A stretch of 64,000 nucleotides of DNA from Lachnospiraceae bacterium. Lineage in GTDB: Bacteria > Bacillota > Clostridia > Oscillospirales > Ruminococcaceae. The notes below the pieces were generated by a model, which did not search any database, was not told the origin of the DNA, and was given only the letters and a program-made list of their open reading frames with translations. Positions 1 to 7,314 of the stretch are shown in pieces. Every line of letters starts with the position of its first letter. Positions within the stretch are counted from its first letter, which is position 1. Made by a program: the position numbers and the translations under genes. The DNA is taken from assembly GCA_023664705.1 (NCBI GenBank), contig JAMPFE010000004.1:80760-144759 (forward strand). Direction: 5' to 3'.

Positions 1-2348
1 AAATCGAATACCGTGTAGAACTTAGTCCACTGCGTAAACGCCTCTACGGCAGCCTCCGTGTCGAACGTTGTCGCAGTGAGCTCGTCGTTGTAGAAGCTCT
101 GCCCCGTCTGGTTCATCAGCAGCACGAAGGTGTTGCCCGCGTCGAATACCTGCGAGGAAATGTTGGACGGCAGGATAAGACCCACCTGCAAATACTTTCT
201 TTGGAGGTCGGGGAGCATCTCGATAAGCTCCGTCCACGTCTCGGGCGGCTTCTGCCCTATCTCCTCGAGTACATCCGTGCGGTAGAACAGCATCGGGAAG
301 TTGTCCGTCAGCGGCAGTCCGTAAACGCCGTCCTCGTATTCGTAAAGCGTGGAGACGTTCGCGGGGAAGCGCTTCATGACCTCGTTGTAGCCCGGCATCT
401 CCTTGAGATTGACCATAAGCCCTCTGGACGCGCAGACTACGGGGAAGTCGCCGCCGATGAACAGCGCGACCTCGGGACCCTTGTCGGCGAGCGTCGCCTC
501 AAGGATAGCGCCCTGCACGAGGCGTATGCCAACCTGTGTGGTGTGGTCGGGATTGTATTCGCTGGAAACTATTTCGTTGATTACGGTGGCTTGGTCACGT
601 CCGAGCGATACCCAAACATTCAGCGACCTTGCGTTGCTCTCGGAGATCGAGGTGTAGTCCTCGAAGAACGAGCCCATAAACGACTGGAAGCTGAAGGCAA
701 GCGCCTGGAAGAAGTTGGATTTTGAATTTTTGTACTTATCGTGAACGGTCTTGACCTCGAAATAATCCATTTCAAGCGGCTGACCGCGGTAATCTCTCAT
801 CCAAGCGGAGAGCGAGTTTATCTGGTCGCGAATGCCCGAGCTTCTCGAAGATACCATCATCGGGATATCCTCGGGGTGCTTTACCGCCATATTCAGAATG
901 ACAGCCATTGTTTCGAGCGTCGTTGCCTCGGAGCCCTTGCCCGTTATCTCCTCAAGACCCTCTTTTTCGGCGTAAAGCGCGTTTACGGTCGACTTGAAGA
1001 ACGGGATAAGCTCGGGTATCTGCTCCTGAATGTAATAGTCGTTGTACTCGTCGGGATCTGTGGAGGTTATCATTACGATACGCCTGTAATAATAGTTCAT
1101 CTGGTAAACTATATCGTCAAGGCGCTCCATGACCTCGCCTATATCGCCCGGGATAGCCTCGAACGCTATGGCGTTCGTGCCCGCGTTGAGCTTTACGTAG
1201 ATAGGCTCGCCGTCCTCGGTCTTGGGCTCGATAGTCTGCCACTTCGGGCTGTATTGAATTTTAACGTCGTCGAGCTCCTTGCAGGGGACTTCCCCGTTGA
1301 CGTAAATGCGCCTGTTGGAGAAAAATCCGCGCATCGTGCTCTGACGAACTCTCATATTTATACTGTACCAGCCGTCCGCGGGAACCGTGACCTCGTAAAC
1401 GGTCGTCATCGTCGCCTTGCTCCACGTATCCGCGCCGATAGTGTTGTAGCGCTTGTTTACGGGGTGCGACGGGCTTATCGTATAGTCCGAGCGGTCGTAA
1501 GTGGGATAAAGCGTGGAAGAGGTGGTATATTTCGGCGTTTCCGCCTCGACAAGGACAGCCTCGCCGCCCGTCAGCGCGGGGGTGTTGTCGATATCCGCCT
1601 GCGAGGGCTTGATGTCGGCGTAGGACGGCAGCTCGTCGGGGTTGTAGAAACGGATATTCTTCATATATATGTTGGTCTTTACGCCGCCGAGCGTAAGCGT
1701 ATGCTTACCCGCGTCGAGATAGAAGTAGTAAGGCGTGTTGATAAGACCGTCCTTATCCTTGATAGGATAAGTCACCCAGCAGTCGTACTCCACCTGCGGC
1801 GGGCGCTTCTGGTTCTTGTTGAGCGCGTCGTACTGAATGGTGGAGGTCTTGTTGCGCCAGTATCTGTCGAGCTCCACGAGCCTTACCTCATCGAACGGGG
1901 ACTCTCCGTCCAGCAGCAGCTCCACCTCGACGGTAGTATTATTGCCCGAGACGGGATAATACATCATCTCCATATTGTAAAGACCCGCGGTTTTGACCTC
2001 GAAATCCCACGAGATCGTGCCCTCGCTGTCGAGCCAGGAAACGCAGTTATCCTCGCCCTCCCACGACGTAAGCGCGCACTCCGCGCCGTCCGCGGCGCTG
2101 AATTTCGTCACGTCGACGGTTATCTCGTCCTTGGGCTTTGCCGCGTCGGAGAACCTTTTTATATAGTTCTTGTAAGCGTTTGTATTGCTGACAATATTAA
2201 GGTTATCGACGGTGACCTCGTCCTCCTCGGCGCTGTCCTGCGCGTAGGACACGGCGATGCCGCTCATTTGCAGCACGGACGCGGCAGTCACAGCCGACAA
2301 TGCGAGCGAAAGAAGTCTTTTAAGCCCGAATTTCTGCTTTTTTGTCAC
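1..2348 (-). CDS. Secreted extracellular solute-binding protein with N-terminal carbohydrate-binding-like modules (3' end beyond window)
   Basis: About 782 codons are visible and the frame runs off the left edge. The start is a GTG at 2348 with GGAAAGGTGG 7 nt upstream. Residues 1-40 form a signal peptide without a lipobox. Residues about 50-470 look like beta-rich galactose-binding-like modules (many W/Y/F, repeated YNMEMMYYP- and YSINMRVRQ-type strands). From about residue 575 the protein reads as a type-1 sugar ABC solute-binding domain: segments such as EVALFIGGDFPVV, YGLPLTDNFPMLFYRTDVLE and PETWTELIEML are characteristic. Likely role: capture of oligosaccharides outside the cell for an ABC importer, possibly energised by the orphan MsiK ATPase at 37797-38939. 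The fusion of binding modules to a solute-binding domain is known in gut Firmicutes; the specificity is unknown. Confidence 0.8.
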   Translation of the reverse strand, partial: MTKKQKFGLKRLLSLALSAVTAASVLQMSGIAVSYAQDSAEEDEVTVDNLNIVSNTNAYKNYIKRFSDAAKPKDEITVDVTKFSAADGAECALTSWEGEDNCVSWLDSEGTISWDFEVKTAGLYNMEMMYYPVSGNNTTVEVELLLDGESPFDEVRLVELDRYWRNKTSTIQYDALNKNQKRPPQVEYDCWVTYPIKDKDGLINTPYYFYLDAGKHTLTLGGVKTNIYMKNIRFYNPDELPSYADIKPSQADIDNTPALTGGEAVLVEAETPKYTTSSTLYPTYDRSDYTISPSHPVNKRYNTIGADTWSKATMTTVYEVTVPADGWYSINMRVRQSTMRGFFSNRRIYVNGEVPCKELDDVKIQYSPKWQTIEPKTEDGEPIYVKLNAGTNAIAFEAIPGDIGEVMERLDDIVYQMNYYYRRIVMITSTDPDEYNDYYIQEQIPELIPFFKSTVNALYAEKEGLEEITGKGSEATTLETMAVILNMAVKHPEDIPMMVSSRSSGIRDQINSLSAWMRDYRGQPLEMDYFEVKTVHDKYKNSKSNFFQALAFSFQSFMGSFFEDYTSISESNARSLNVWVSLGRDQATVINEIVSSEYNPDHTTQVGIRLVQGAILEATLADKGPEVALFIGGDFPVVCASRGLMVNLKEMPGYNEVMKRFPANVSTLYEYEDGVYGLPLTDNFPMLFYRTDVLEEIGQKPPETWTELIEMLPDLQRKYLQVGLILPSNISSQVFDAGNTFVLLMNQTGQSFYNDELTATTFDTEAAVEAFTQWTKFYTVFD

Positions 2349-2490
2349 AGTAATATCCACCTTTCCACAACAAATTAGCTGAATATATATCTCACTTTAT
2401 TATAACAAAATTATCACACTATGTCAATAACAATTGTACATTTTAGTGATTTTGCCACAAAATTAACCTAATATTTTATAAATATAAACA

Positions 2491-2590
2491 AAAAACCGCC
2501 CCGAGAATTGACGTAACGTGAAAATTCACGCGTTTTCGCGGCGAAAACCTTGCGGTTTTACTTAACGAAGCGTCGCTCTCGGAGCGGTTT
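2491..2590 (-). terminator. Terminator-like inverted repeat with an enlarged loop
   Basis: On the minus strand an AAACCGCTCCGAGA arm and a TCTCGGGGCGGTT arm followed by TTTTTTG enclose about 70 nt that contain smaller hairpins (a TTTTCGCCGCGAAAA dyad and a CGTGAATTTTCACG dyad). The T-run after the second arm fits a rho-independent terminator for the decayed gene upstream. The loop is far larger than normal, so material may have been inserted into it. Confidence 0.5.
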
Positions 2591-2618
2591 ATTAAGTTTA
2601 AATTCCCGAATTTTCGAC

Positions 2619-2998
2619 TTAATTTTCCTTAACGGCAATAACAGCTGCGCCTGCGATAACTGCGGGAGCATTTGTCAAAACCTCTTGTCTAACCTTTGCC
2701 GGCGGCGGATTTTCCGCTCGTTGCCGAGCCCACGCCGCTTTCGCCGGAGTCGTTGTCTGTCCTCGGAACGTGCCTTGGAGCTGCCGTCCGGGATTTGGGT
2801 CTATGCTTTGTTTACCTCTGCCGCTTTACGTCTCCGTTACGCGCTTTCTGCGCTATTGCGCTTGCTGCGCCCTATCGGAGATTTCAAGACCGCCGTTCCC
2901 CAACGACGGCTGCTTCGGCTTTGATATCCTCGGCATTATCGGGAACTTTGCCGCTTTCGCGGCGGTGGTGATTGCGGGGCACGCGCCCCCGTAGGTTT
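2619..2998 (-). pseudogene. Probable decayed minus-strand gene, identity unknown
   Basis: No intact gene fills 2349-3195. On the minus strand, protein-like stretches occur in different frames: one with VPDNAEDIKAEAAVVGERRS and a stop, then DNDSGESGVGSATSGKSAAG, then NAPAVIAGAAVIAVKEN and a stop at 2619. The last looks like a hydrophobic C-terminal anchor similar in style to that of the gene at 3196-3972. An ECF-like promoter (3096-3123) lies upstream and a terminator-like repeat (2491-2590) downstream. I infer a frameshifted remnant of a surface or membrane protein; a structured non-coding RNA is the alternative. Confidence 0.35.
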
Positions 2999-3095
2999 AT
3001 ACCTACCCCAATATTTTCTTTATCTGTCTATTTATATTTCCTCATGTGTAAACTTCGGTATTAACCGCGAGCGGTCTTTCCTCCGTTCACAAGGG

Positions 3096-3123
3096 TAGTC
3101 GGCGCGATCTGCAAAAAAGTTTC
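3096..3123 (-). promoter_or_regulatory. ECF-sigma-like promoter upstream of the decayed region
   Basis: On the minus strand TTGAAAC (GAAAC at 3119-3123) is followed after 17 nt by CGACTA (3096-3101). This GAAAC...CGACTA pattern is typical of ECF sigma factor promoters. It would drive transcription toward the pseudogene at 2619-2998. No mapped transcript supports it here. Confidence 0.4.
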
Positions 3124-3148
3124 AAGAAAATAAAAAAATTTTTGCGAA

Positions 3149-3175
3149 AAATATCCCGCCCTTTCGGACGGGATA
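3149..3175 (-). terminator. Rho-independent terminator of the anchored surface protein gene
   Basis: On the minus strand the hairpin ATATCCCGTCC-GAAA-GGGCGGGATAT is followed by TTTTT, 20 nt after the stop codon of the gene at 3196-3972. Confidence 0.85.
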
Positions 3176-3195
3176 TAATCGTCAGTCAAAGCGCA

Positions 3196-3972
3196 TTACT
3201 TTCTCTTTCTGGAGAGGACTACTGCGCCCGCAGCCAGAGCAGCCACGCCTACAACGGCAGCCACGCTCTCAACGCCCGTGTCGACGTTGTTTGCGGGGGC
3301 AGCGGGAGCGGAAGAACCGCCGAGGGTGTAGTTGCCGAGCTCGTCAAACGTGATAAGAACGTTGTCGTTAGCGTCCATAACTTCAAGCTTTACGCCCTGA
3401 GTACGAGCCATTTCAGCACCCCAGTCATTCAACTGAACCTGTACCTGTCCGATAGTGGTCGCATCGCCGTTAGCCAACGGATTTTTAAACTCGTTAACCA
3501 ACTGATAGGTGTAATCGCCTACCTTGTTCGCTTGAATATCCTTATCTTCTACGGCAACCAAGCCCAAATCATCGTCATTAACACCATACCACTCAAGGGA
3601 CTGCCAGTTATAATCATTGTACTTATCACCGGGAGTATCACCCGTACCAAGGTCGCCGCCGTTGATACCAACAGTGAAAGCACCGCCGCAGCCGCCTACG
3701 AACCAATCTCTGTCAGCGCAATCCTCAATAGTAAATGTTACAACCGCCTTAGCGATTTTCGACAAATCAAGACCCTCAATAGCGCCAACGGGCTTGTTAG
3801 CGTCGGCAGAAGTACCGTTGCCGTCATAATACAAAACAATATGATAGTCGCCTATCATCTGCGTGCCCCTGCTCGCCTCATTAGTGGGCATCATAGAAGC
3901 GCTCGCGGAAACCGTCATCATACCTGCAGCGGCAATAGCAGCGGCAGCCGATACAATCTTAGAAAACTTCAT
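3196..3972 (-). CDS. Secreted surface protein of unknown function with sortase-like C-terminal anchor
   Basis: 258 aa. I place the start at the ATG at 3972 because GGAGGA sits 7 nt before it; an in-frame ATG 15 nt upstream lacks a ribosome site. Residues 1-25 are a signal peptide (KFSKIVSAAAAIAAAG core, cut after SASA). The mature part is hydrophilic, rich in D, G and W, and has no domain I recognise; three Cys/Trp-rich blocks around residues 75-150 suggest a beta fold. The C-terminus has NVDTG, a hydrophobic stretch of about 20 residues and an RKRK tail, the layout of a cell-wall sorting signal, although the motif is not canonical LPxTG. It is monocistronic with its own terminator. Function unknown. 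Confidence 0.75.
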   Translation of the reverse strand: MKFSKIVSAAAAIAAAGMMTVSASASMMPTNEASRGTQMIGDYHIVLYYDGNGTSADANKPVGAIEGLDLSKIAKAVVTFTIEDCADRDWFVGGCGGAFTVGINGGDLGTGDTPGDKYNDYNWQSLEWYGVNDDDLGLVAVEDKDIQANKVGDYTYQLVNEFKNPLANGDATTIGQVQVQLNDWGAEMARTQGVKLEVMDANDNVLITFDELGNYTLGGSSAPAAPANNVDTGVESVAAVVGVAALAAGAVVLSRKRK

Positions 3973-4233
3973 AAAATAATCCTCCATAATATTTTGTTCG
4001 CATGGGCGCCCGGCACACTCCGCCTACAATCGCCCTTAGTATAACTATATCATTTTAATTCGCCGAAGTCAATATGCAATTTGTCTAAATCTTTTTAGTT
4101 TTTTCATATGTTTTGCACATTGCTTTTTGATTTTGACCATATTTCCGCCATAATTTTTGGCAATTTTGCACAAAAAATCCTTTTCGCCTTGAATATTTCC
4201 GAAAAAGGTGCTATAATATATAGGTCAATATTT

Positions 4234-4310
4234 GTCGCTGTAGCTCAGCAGGATAGAGCGACCGCCTCCTAAGCGGTAGGTCGGAGGTTCGAATCCCCTC
4301 AGCGACGCCA
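4234..4310 (+). tRNA. tRNA-Arg (anticodon CCT)
   Basis: The 7-bp acceptor stem GTCGCTG/CAGCGAC, the D arm GCTCAGCAGGATAGAGC, the anticodon stem ACCGC/GCGGT with loop CTCCTAA, and the T arm GGTTCGAATC are all present, and CCA is encoded at 4308-4310. The anticodon CCT reads AGG. One A-C mismatch appears in the T stem. A TATAAT-like box (4213-4218) lies just upstream. Confidence 0.93.
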
Positions 4311-4348
4311 TTTGAAAACCCCTCGGCTTTTGCCGAGGGGTTTTCAAA
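4311..4348 (+). terminator. Terminator after tRNA-Arg
   Basis: A perfect 17-bp dyad, TTTGAAAACCCCTCGGC with loop TTTT, begins directly after the CCA end. It ends in TTTT, and its A-rich 5' side makes it functional on both strands. Confidence 0.9.
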
Positions 4349-4493
4349 TCGCAAAGGCGTTCGTTCGCCGCTTTGCGGCGCACGAACGCTCTTTGCTTGC
4401 GCAGTTTTTCCTCGAATTGCCCTAAAGGCAATTCGGTTTCGCTGCGCGAAACATCGGAAAAATCGCGCCAGACGCGCCTGCGACGACTTTTTG

Positions 4494-4989
4494 TTACTTC
4501 TGCTCCGTGCTTGTCGTCGACGAGGACGTTGAGGAGGTCGGGGTGTTTGCCGTGTAGGGCTCGGCGCTTACCCTCGCCAGAACCTCCTCCGCAAGCGGTC
4601 GGAGCTCCGCGGGAAGCACGCTCAGGTCGCCGCGCTTTATCGCCGCGACAGCCGCCGCTATCTGCTCCTCGGTAACGCCCGCCGCCGCAAGGCTGTCGGA
4701 ATACTGCGCGAGCACCTCTTCTATGCGCCCGTCGTCAAGGCTTATCGAGCTCTCGCTCGTCGGCACCTGTCTGCCGTTCGCGTCTATCGTGTAGTTGTCG
4801 GGGTATATCAGCTCGCTTACGGTCACAAATTCATACCCCTGCGAGCCCAGCGTTTTCAGTATCTCGGGCAGCGCCTCGGTGGTGTTCGCCAAATCGTTGT
4901 GGAACAGCAGTATCGAGCCCGACGCCGTCTTTTTCAGCACGCGCTTTTTTATCTGCTCGGGGGTCGGCTCCTTCCAGTCTATGCTGTCG
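4494..4989 (-). pseudogene. C-terminal half of a split polysaccharide deacetylase (NodB family)
   Basis: 164 codons starting with DSIDWKEPTPEQIKKR, then GSILLFHND (the late conserved His of NodB deacetylases) and a 100-residue tail ending in a Ser/Thr-rich segment. The frame is open upstream only to a TAA near 5023, and no start with a ribosome site precedes the conserved part, so this half is not a free-standing gene. It begins exactly where the N-terminal half at 22863-23450 stops matching the family (WxVDSxDW motif). Joining base 4989 to base 22921 gives 1026 nt, 342 codons with stop, all in frame. The intact enzyme would deacetylate N-acetylglucosamine or N-acetylmuramic residues of extracellular glycan or peptidoglycan. 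Confidence 0.85.
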
Positions 4990-5028
4990 CCCCTCGATAC
5001 ACATGGGAGCCACCTCGCCGCTTAAACC

Positions 5029-5057
5029 TTGACAAAAATGCGCGTTTGTGTTATAAT
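5029..5057 (+). promoter_or_regulatory. Consensus sigma-A promoter for the esterase lipoprotein
   Basis: TTGACA (5029-5034), a 17-bp spacer and TATAAT (5052-5057) match the consensus perfectly. It begins 40 bp from the left junction of the split deacetylase gene. Confidence 0.9.
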
Positions 5058-5099
5058 GGGAAAGCGTTTTGTACAACGCGCTATCGAAAGGAGAAATTT

Positions 5100-6233
5100 A
5101 TGAAAAAGAAAGCATTTGCGGCGCTCTTTGCCGCGGTCATGCTGCTTTCGGGGTGCGGCGGCAGTCCCGAAAGCGAACAGTCGTCCCAAGAGAGCTTCTC
5201 CGTAACGAGCTCGTCCTCGAGCACAAGCACGACATCAAGCTCATCGGAAAACTCGTCGTCAAGCTCCGAAAGCTCGTCGGAGAGCACAAGCTCCGCGAAT
5301 AACGCGTCCGAGGAGGACAAATACGCCGACGCTCCCGCGCCCGTGCCCGTTTCCAACACGATGCCCGAGGATTATTCCACGGAGCCCGTCGAGTTCCAAG
5401 CGGAGATAGACGAATTTTACGCTCGTGTAAAGGAAATGCCCATTCCCGAGGAGGATAAGTCAACCTACAACGAACGCGTAAACGGCGGCATGGCGATAAG
5501 GAAGCTGGAGATAGACGGCACGCCGCTCTACGAGGTCAAATACAATCACAGCGAGCCCAAGGCGCTGCTGTTCCTGATGCACGCGGGCTTCCAGCAGAAA
5601 AATCTGGAGGACGCGGCGGACATGGCTTGGCGCGCGGAATGTGAGGGACACCCCCTCTGCGTGGTCGCGATAGACGTCGCGGGCTGCGGCGAGTCGCAGG
5701 ACGGTCCCATTCAAGCGCCCGCGGCTTTTCTGGAGACGGTCAAGGACATCGATACCTTGGTGGAGTACTACAACACCGTCCCCGACGTGGACGCGGCGAA
5801 TTTCGGGCTCACGGGCTTTTCCCTCGGCGGGAACATCTCGCTGTACTACGTTATCTACGGAAAGTATAAACCCAACGCCATCTTCATTTCGGGAGCCGGC
5901 GCCGACCCCGCCACCGACCAAGGCGCCGTCTGGGATTGCTTCGACAAAGGGCAAAACGGTCAGCCCTCGGTATGGGACGGCGATCAGATGAACAGCTTCG
6001 TGACGGCGATAAAAGCGATAGCTCACCCCGAGATGTTCACGGACGTATGGGTGTACTCCGCAATCGGGGAGTTCGACGAGGAGGACCCCCAAAAAATGGA
6101 AGCGTTCAAAAACGCGGTCGAGGCTCTCGGCGGCGAGAAATTCGTTTACCAATGCTACGAGGGCTTGGGTCACGAAAATCCGCAGGACTGGCGCGAAAAC
6201 AGGATAAAGGAGTTCTTCCCGAAGCTGAAATAA
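5100..6233 (+). CDS. Secreted lipoprotein alpha/beta-hydrolase (esterase-like)
   Basis: 377 aa; the ATG at 5100 follows AAAGGAGA with 5-nt spacing. A lipoprotein signal ends in LSGC with Cys19 as the lipidation site, so the enzyme is anchored outside the membrane. Residues 22-65 are a Ser/Glu-rich linker. The alpha/beta-hydrolase domain has the nucleophile elbow GFSLGG (Ser241), a candidate acid in GEFDEED (Asp326) and the histidine in GLGHENP (His358). It probably hydrolyses an ester or amide on a dietary glycan or cell-wall substrate; acyl-sugar esterase activity is a guess from the habitat. It has its own promoter and terminator. Confidence 0.85.
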   Translation: MKKKAFAALFAAVMLLSGCGGSPESEQSSQESFSVTSSSSSTSTTSSSSENSSSSSESSSESTSSANNASEEDKYADAPAPVPVSNTMPEDYSTEPVEFQAEIDEFYARVKEMPIPEEDKSTYNERVNGGMAIRKLEIDGTPLYEVKYNHSEPKALLFLMHAGFQQKNLEDAADMAWRAECEGHPLCVVAIDVAGCGESQDGPIQAPAAFLETVKDIDTLVEYYNTVPDVDAANFGLTGFSLGGNISLYYVIYGKYKPNAIFISGAGADPATDQGAVWDCFDKGQNGQPSVWDGDQMNSFVTAIKAIAHPEMFTDVWVYSAIGEFDEEDPQKMEAFKNAVEALGGEKFVYQCYEGLGHENPQDWRENRIKEFFPKLK

Positions 6234-6271
6234 AATAATATCCCGTTGGCATTACAGCCCGACGGAAATCA

Positions 6272-6298
6272 GCCCCCGAACCTTCGGGGGCGTTTTTT
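6272..6298 (+). terminator. Rho-independent terminator of the esterase gene
   Basis: GCCCCCGAA-CC-TTCGGGGGC followed by GTTTTTT, 38 nt after the stop codon. Confidence 0.9.
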
Positions 6299-6300
6299 GA

Positions 6301-6335
6301 CTGCAATTCACTGCATTTAACTGCAATTAACCGCA
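6301..6335 (+). repeat. Helically phased CTGCA repeats abutting a promoter
   Basis: CTGCA occurs at 6301, 6311 and 6321 and CCGCA at 6331, spaced exactly 10 bp, with the -35 box beginning at 6341, again 10 bp on. The same motif with the same spacing recurs near 21207-21273 and 51700-51766. A binding array for a regulator or an A-tract-like bent segment are possible roles. Confidence 0.7.
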
Positions 6336-6340
6336 TTTCC

Positions 6341-6369
6341 TTGACAAATCGCTTTGGGTGTGATATAAT
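6341..6369 (+). promoter_or_regulatory. Consensus promoter of the response regulator/kinase operon
   Basis: TTGACA (6341-6346), 17 bp, TATAAT (6364-6369). The phased CTGCA array ends directly upstream. Confidence 0.9.
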
Positions 6370-6413
6370 TATATAAGGAAATTAACGATACTATCTTTAC
6401 AGGAGGACGCTTT

Positions 6414-7277
6414 ATGAAATACAAAGTGCTCATAAACGGCAGAAACAGCGGTCTGGTGACGGACTTTATCCAGCGCACGGATATGTTTTTCGACACGCTA
6501 AGCACCTCGGACTGCTGGCAGGACATCAACGGGCATTTTCAGCTCTTCGACCCGCAGGCTTACGTCTGCTTTGTCGAGCGGGAATACGAAAAGACCATCA
6601 AACAGCTGCATACGCTGAAAACGAGCGGTTCCTACAACGGCGCGGTCGTCGTGCTTATCGCCGACTCCGACACCTGCGACCTGCTGGAGGCGAACGCGGG
6701 CTTTACCGCGGATATCATCATCCGCCGCCCCATAACTCCCGACAACCTCGCGCTGAAGATAACGCGCTACTTCGAGGAGATAGCCGAGGCAAAGGAGCGA
6801 CTTAAGGCAAGGGCGCGGGCGATGCAGGCGGCTATCGAGGCGGAACAGGCGGCTTTCGAGGCAAAGGCTGCCGAGATAGCCGAAAACGAGCCCGAGCCCG
6901 AGGCGCCGAGCTCGGAAAAGAAGCATATACTTATAGTGGACGACGACCGCACGATACTTAAAATGCTCAAGAGCGCCCTCGGCGAGGAATACGAGGTCAC
7001 AACGATGATAAACGGCGTTATGATAGACAAGTTCCTCGACGCGAAGGCTATCGACCTTATCATTCTCGACTACGAGATGCCGATAGAAACGGGCGCGGAC
7101 ATCTTCAAGAGGGTAAAGGCGAACCCCAAGGCTGCGCATATCCCCGTATGCTTCCTTACGGGCGTTTCGGAGAGGGAGAAGATAATGGAGGTAATGTCGC
7201 TTAAGCCGCACGGGTATCTGCTTAAACCCATCGATATGAATATGCTGACCTCCACGATAAAAAATCTCGTCGGCTGA
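6414..7277 (+). CDS. Response regulator with degenerate N-terminal receiver-like domain and C-terminal receiver, no output domain
   Basis: 287 aa; the ATG follows AGGAGGA with 7-nt spacing. Residues 1-125 have the alternating alpha/beta pattern of a receiver but lack the acidic pocket. A charged, Ala-rich helix (about 125-165) links to a canonical CheY-like receiver (170-287): acidic pocket Asp176-Asp178, phosphoacceptor Asp219 (LDYEMP) and Lys271 (LLKPID). With no DNA-binding or enzymatic output domain, it probably acts as a phosphorelay partner of the hybrid kinase that starts 37 bp downstream in the same operon. Confidence 0.88.
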   Translation: MKYKVLINGRNSGLVTDFIQRTDMFFDTLSTSDCWQDINGHFQLFDPQAYVCFVEREYEKTIKQLHTLKTSGSYNGAVVVLIADSDTCDLLEANAGFTADIIIRRPITPDNLALKITRYFEEIAEAKERLKARARAMQAAIEAEQAAFEAKAAEIAENEPEPEAPSSEKKHILIVDDDRTILKMLKSALGEEYEVTTMINGVMIDKFLDAKAIDLIILDYEMPIETGADIFKRVKANPKAAHIPVCFLTGVSEREKIMEVMSLKPHGYLLKPIDMNMLTSTIKNLVG

Positions 7278-7314
7278 CGAGTCATACATTATTAAAAGAA
7301 GGGGCTGAGGAATC

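Noticed and set aside
741..2378. A 545-codon plus-strand frame opposite the solute-binding protein
   Set aside because: The minus strand encodes an uninterrupted, recognisable secreted binding protein; the plus frame is its antisense shadow.
2550..2924. 124-codon plus-strand frame in the left intergenic region
   Set aside because: No ribosome site, Arg/Leu-rich shadow composition, and better protein-like signals lie on the minus strand.
4225..4431. 68-codon minus-strand frame over the tRNA
   Set aside because: It overlaps tRNA-Arg and its terminator and has no ribosome site.
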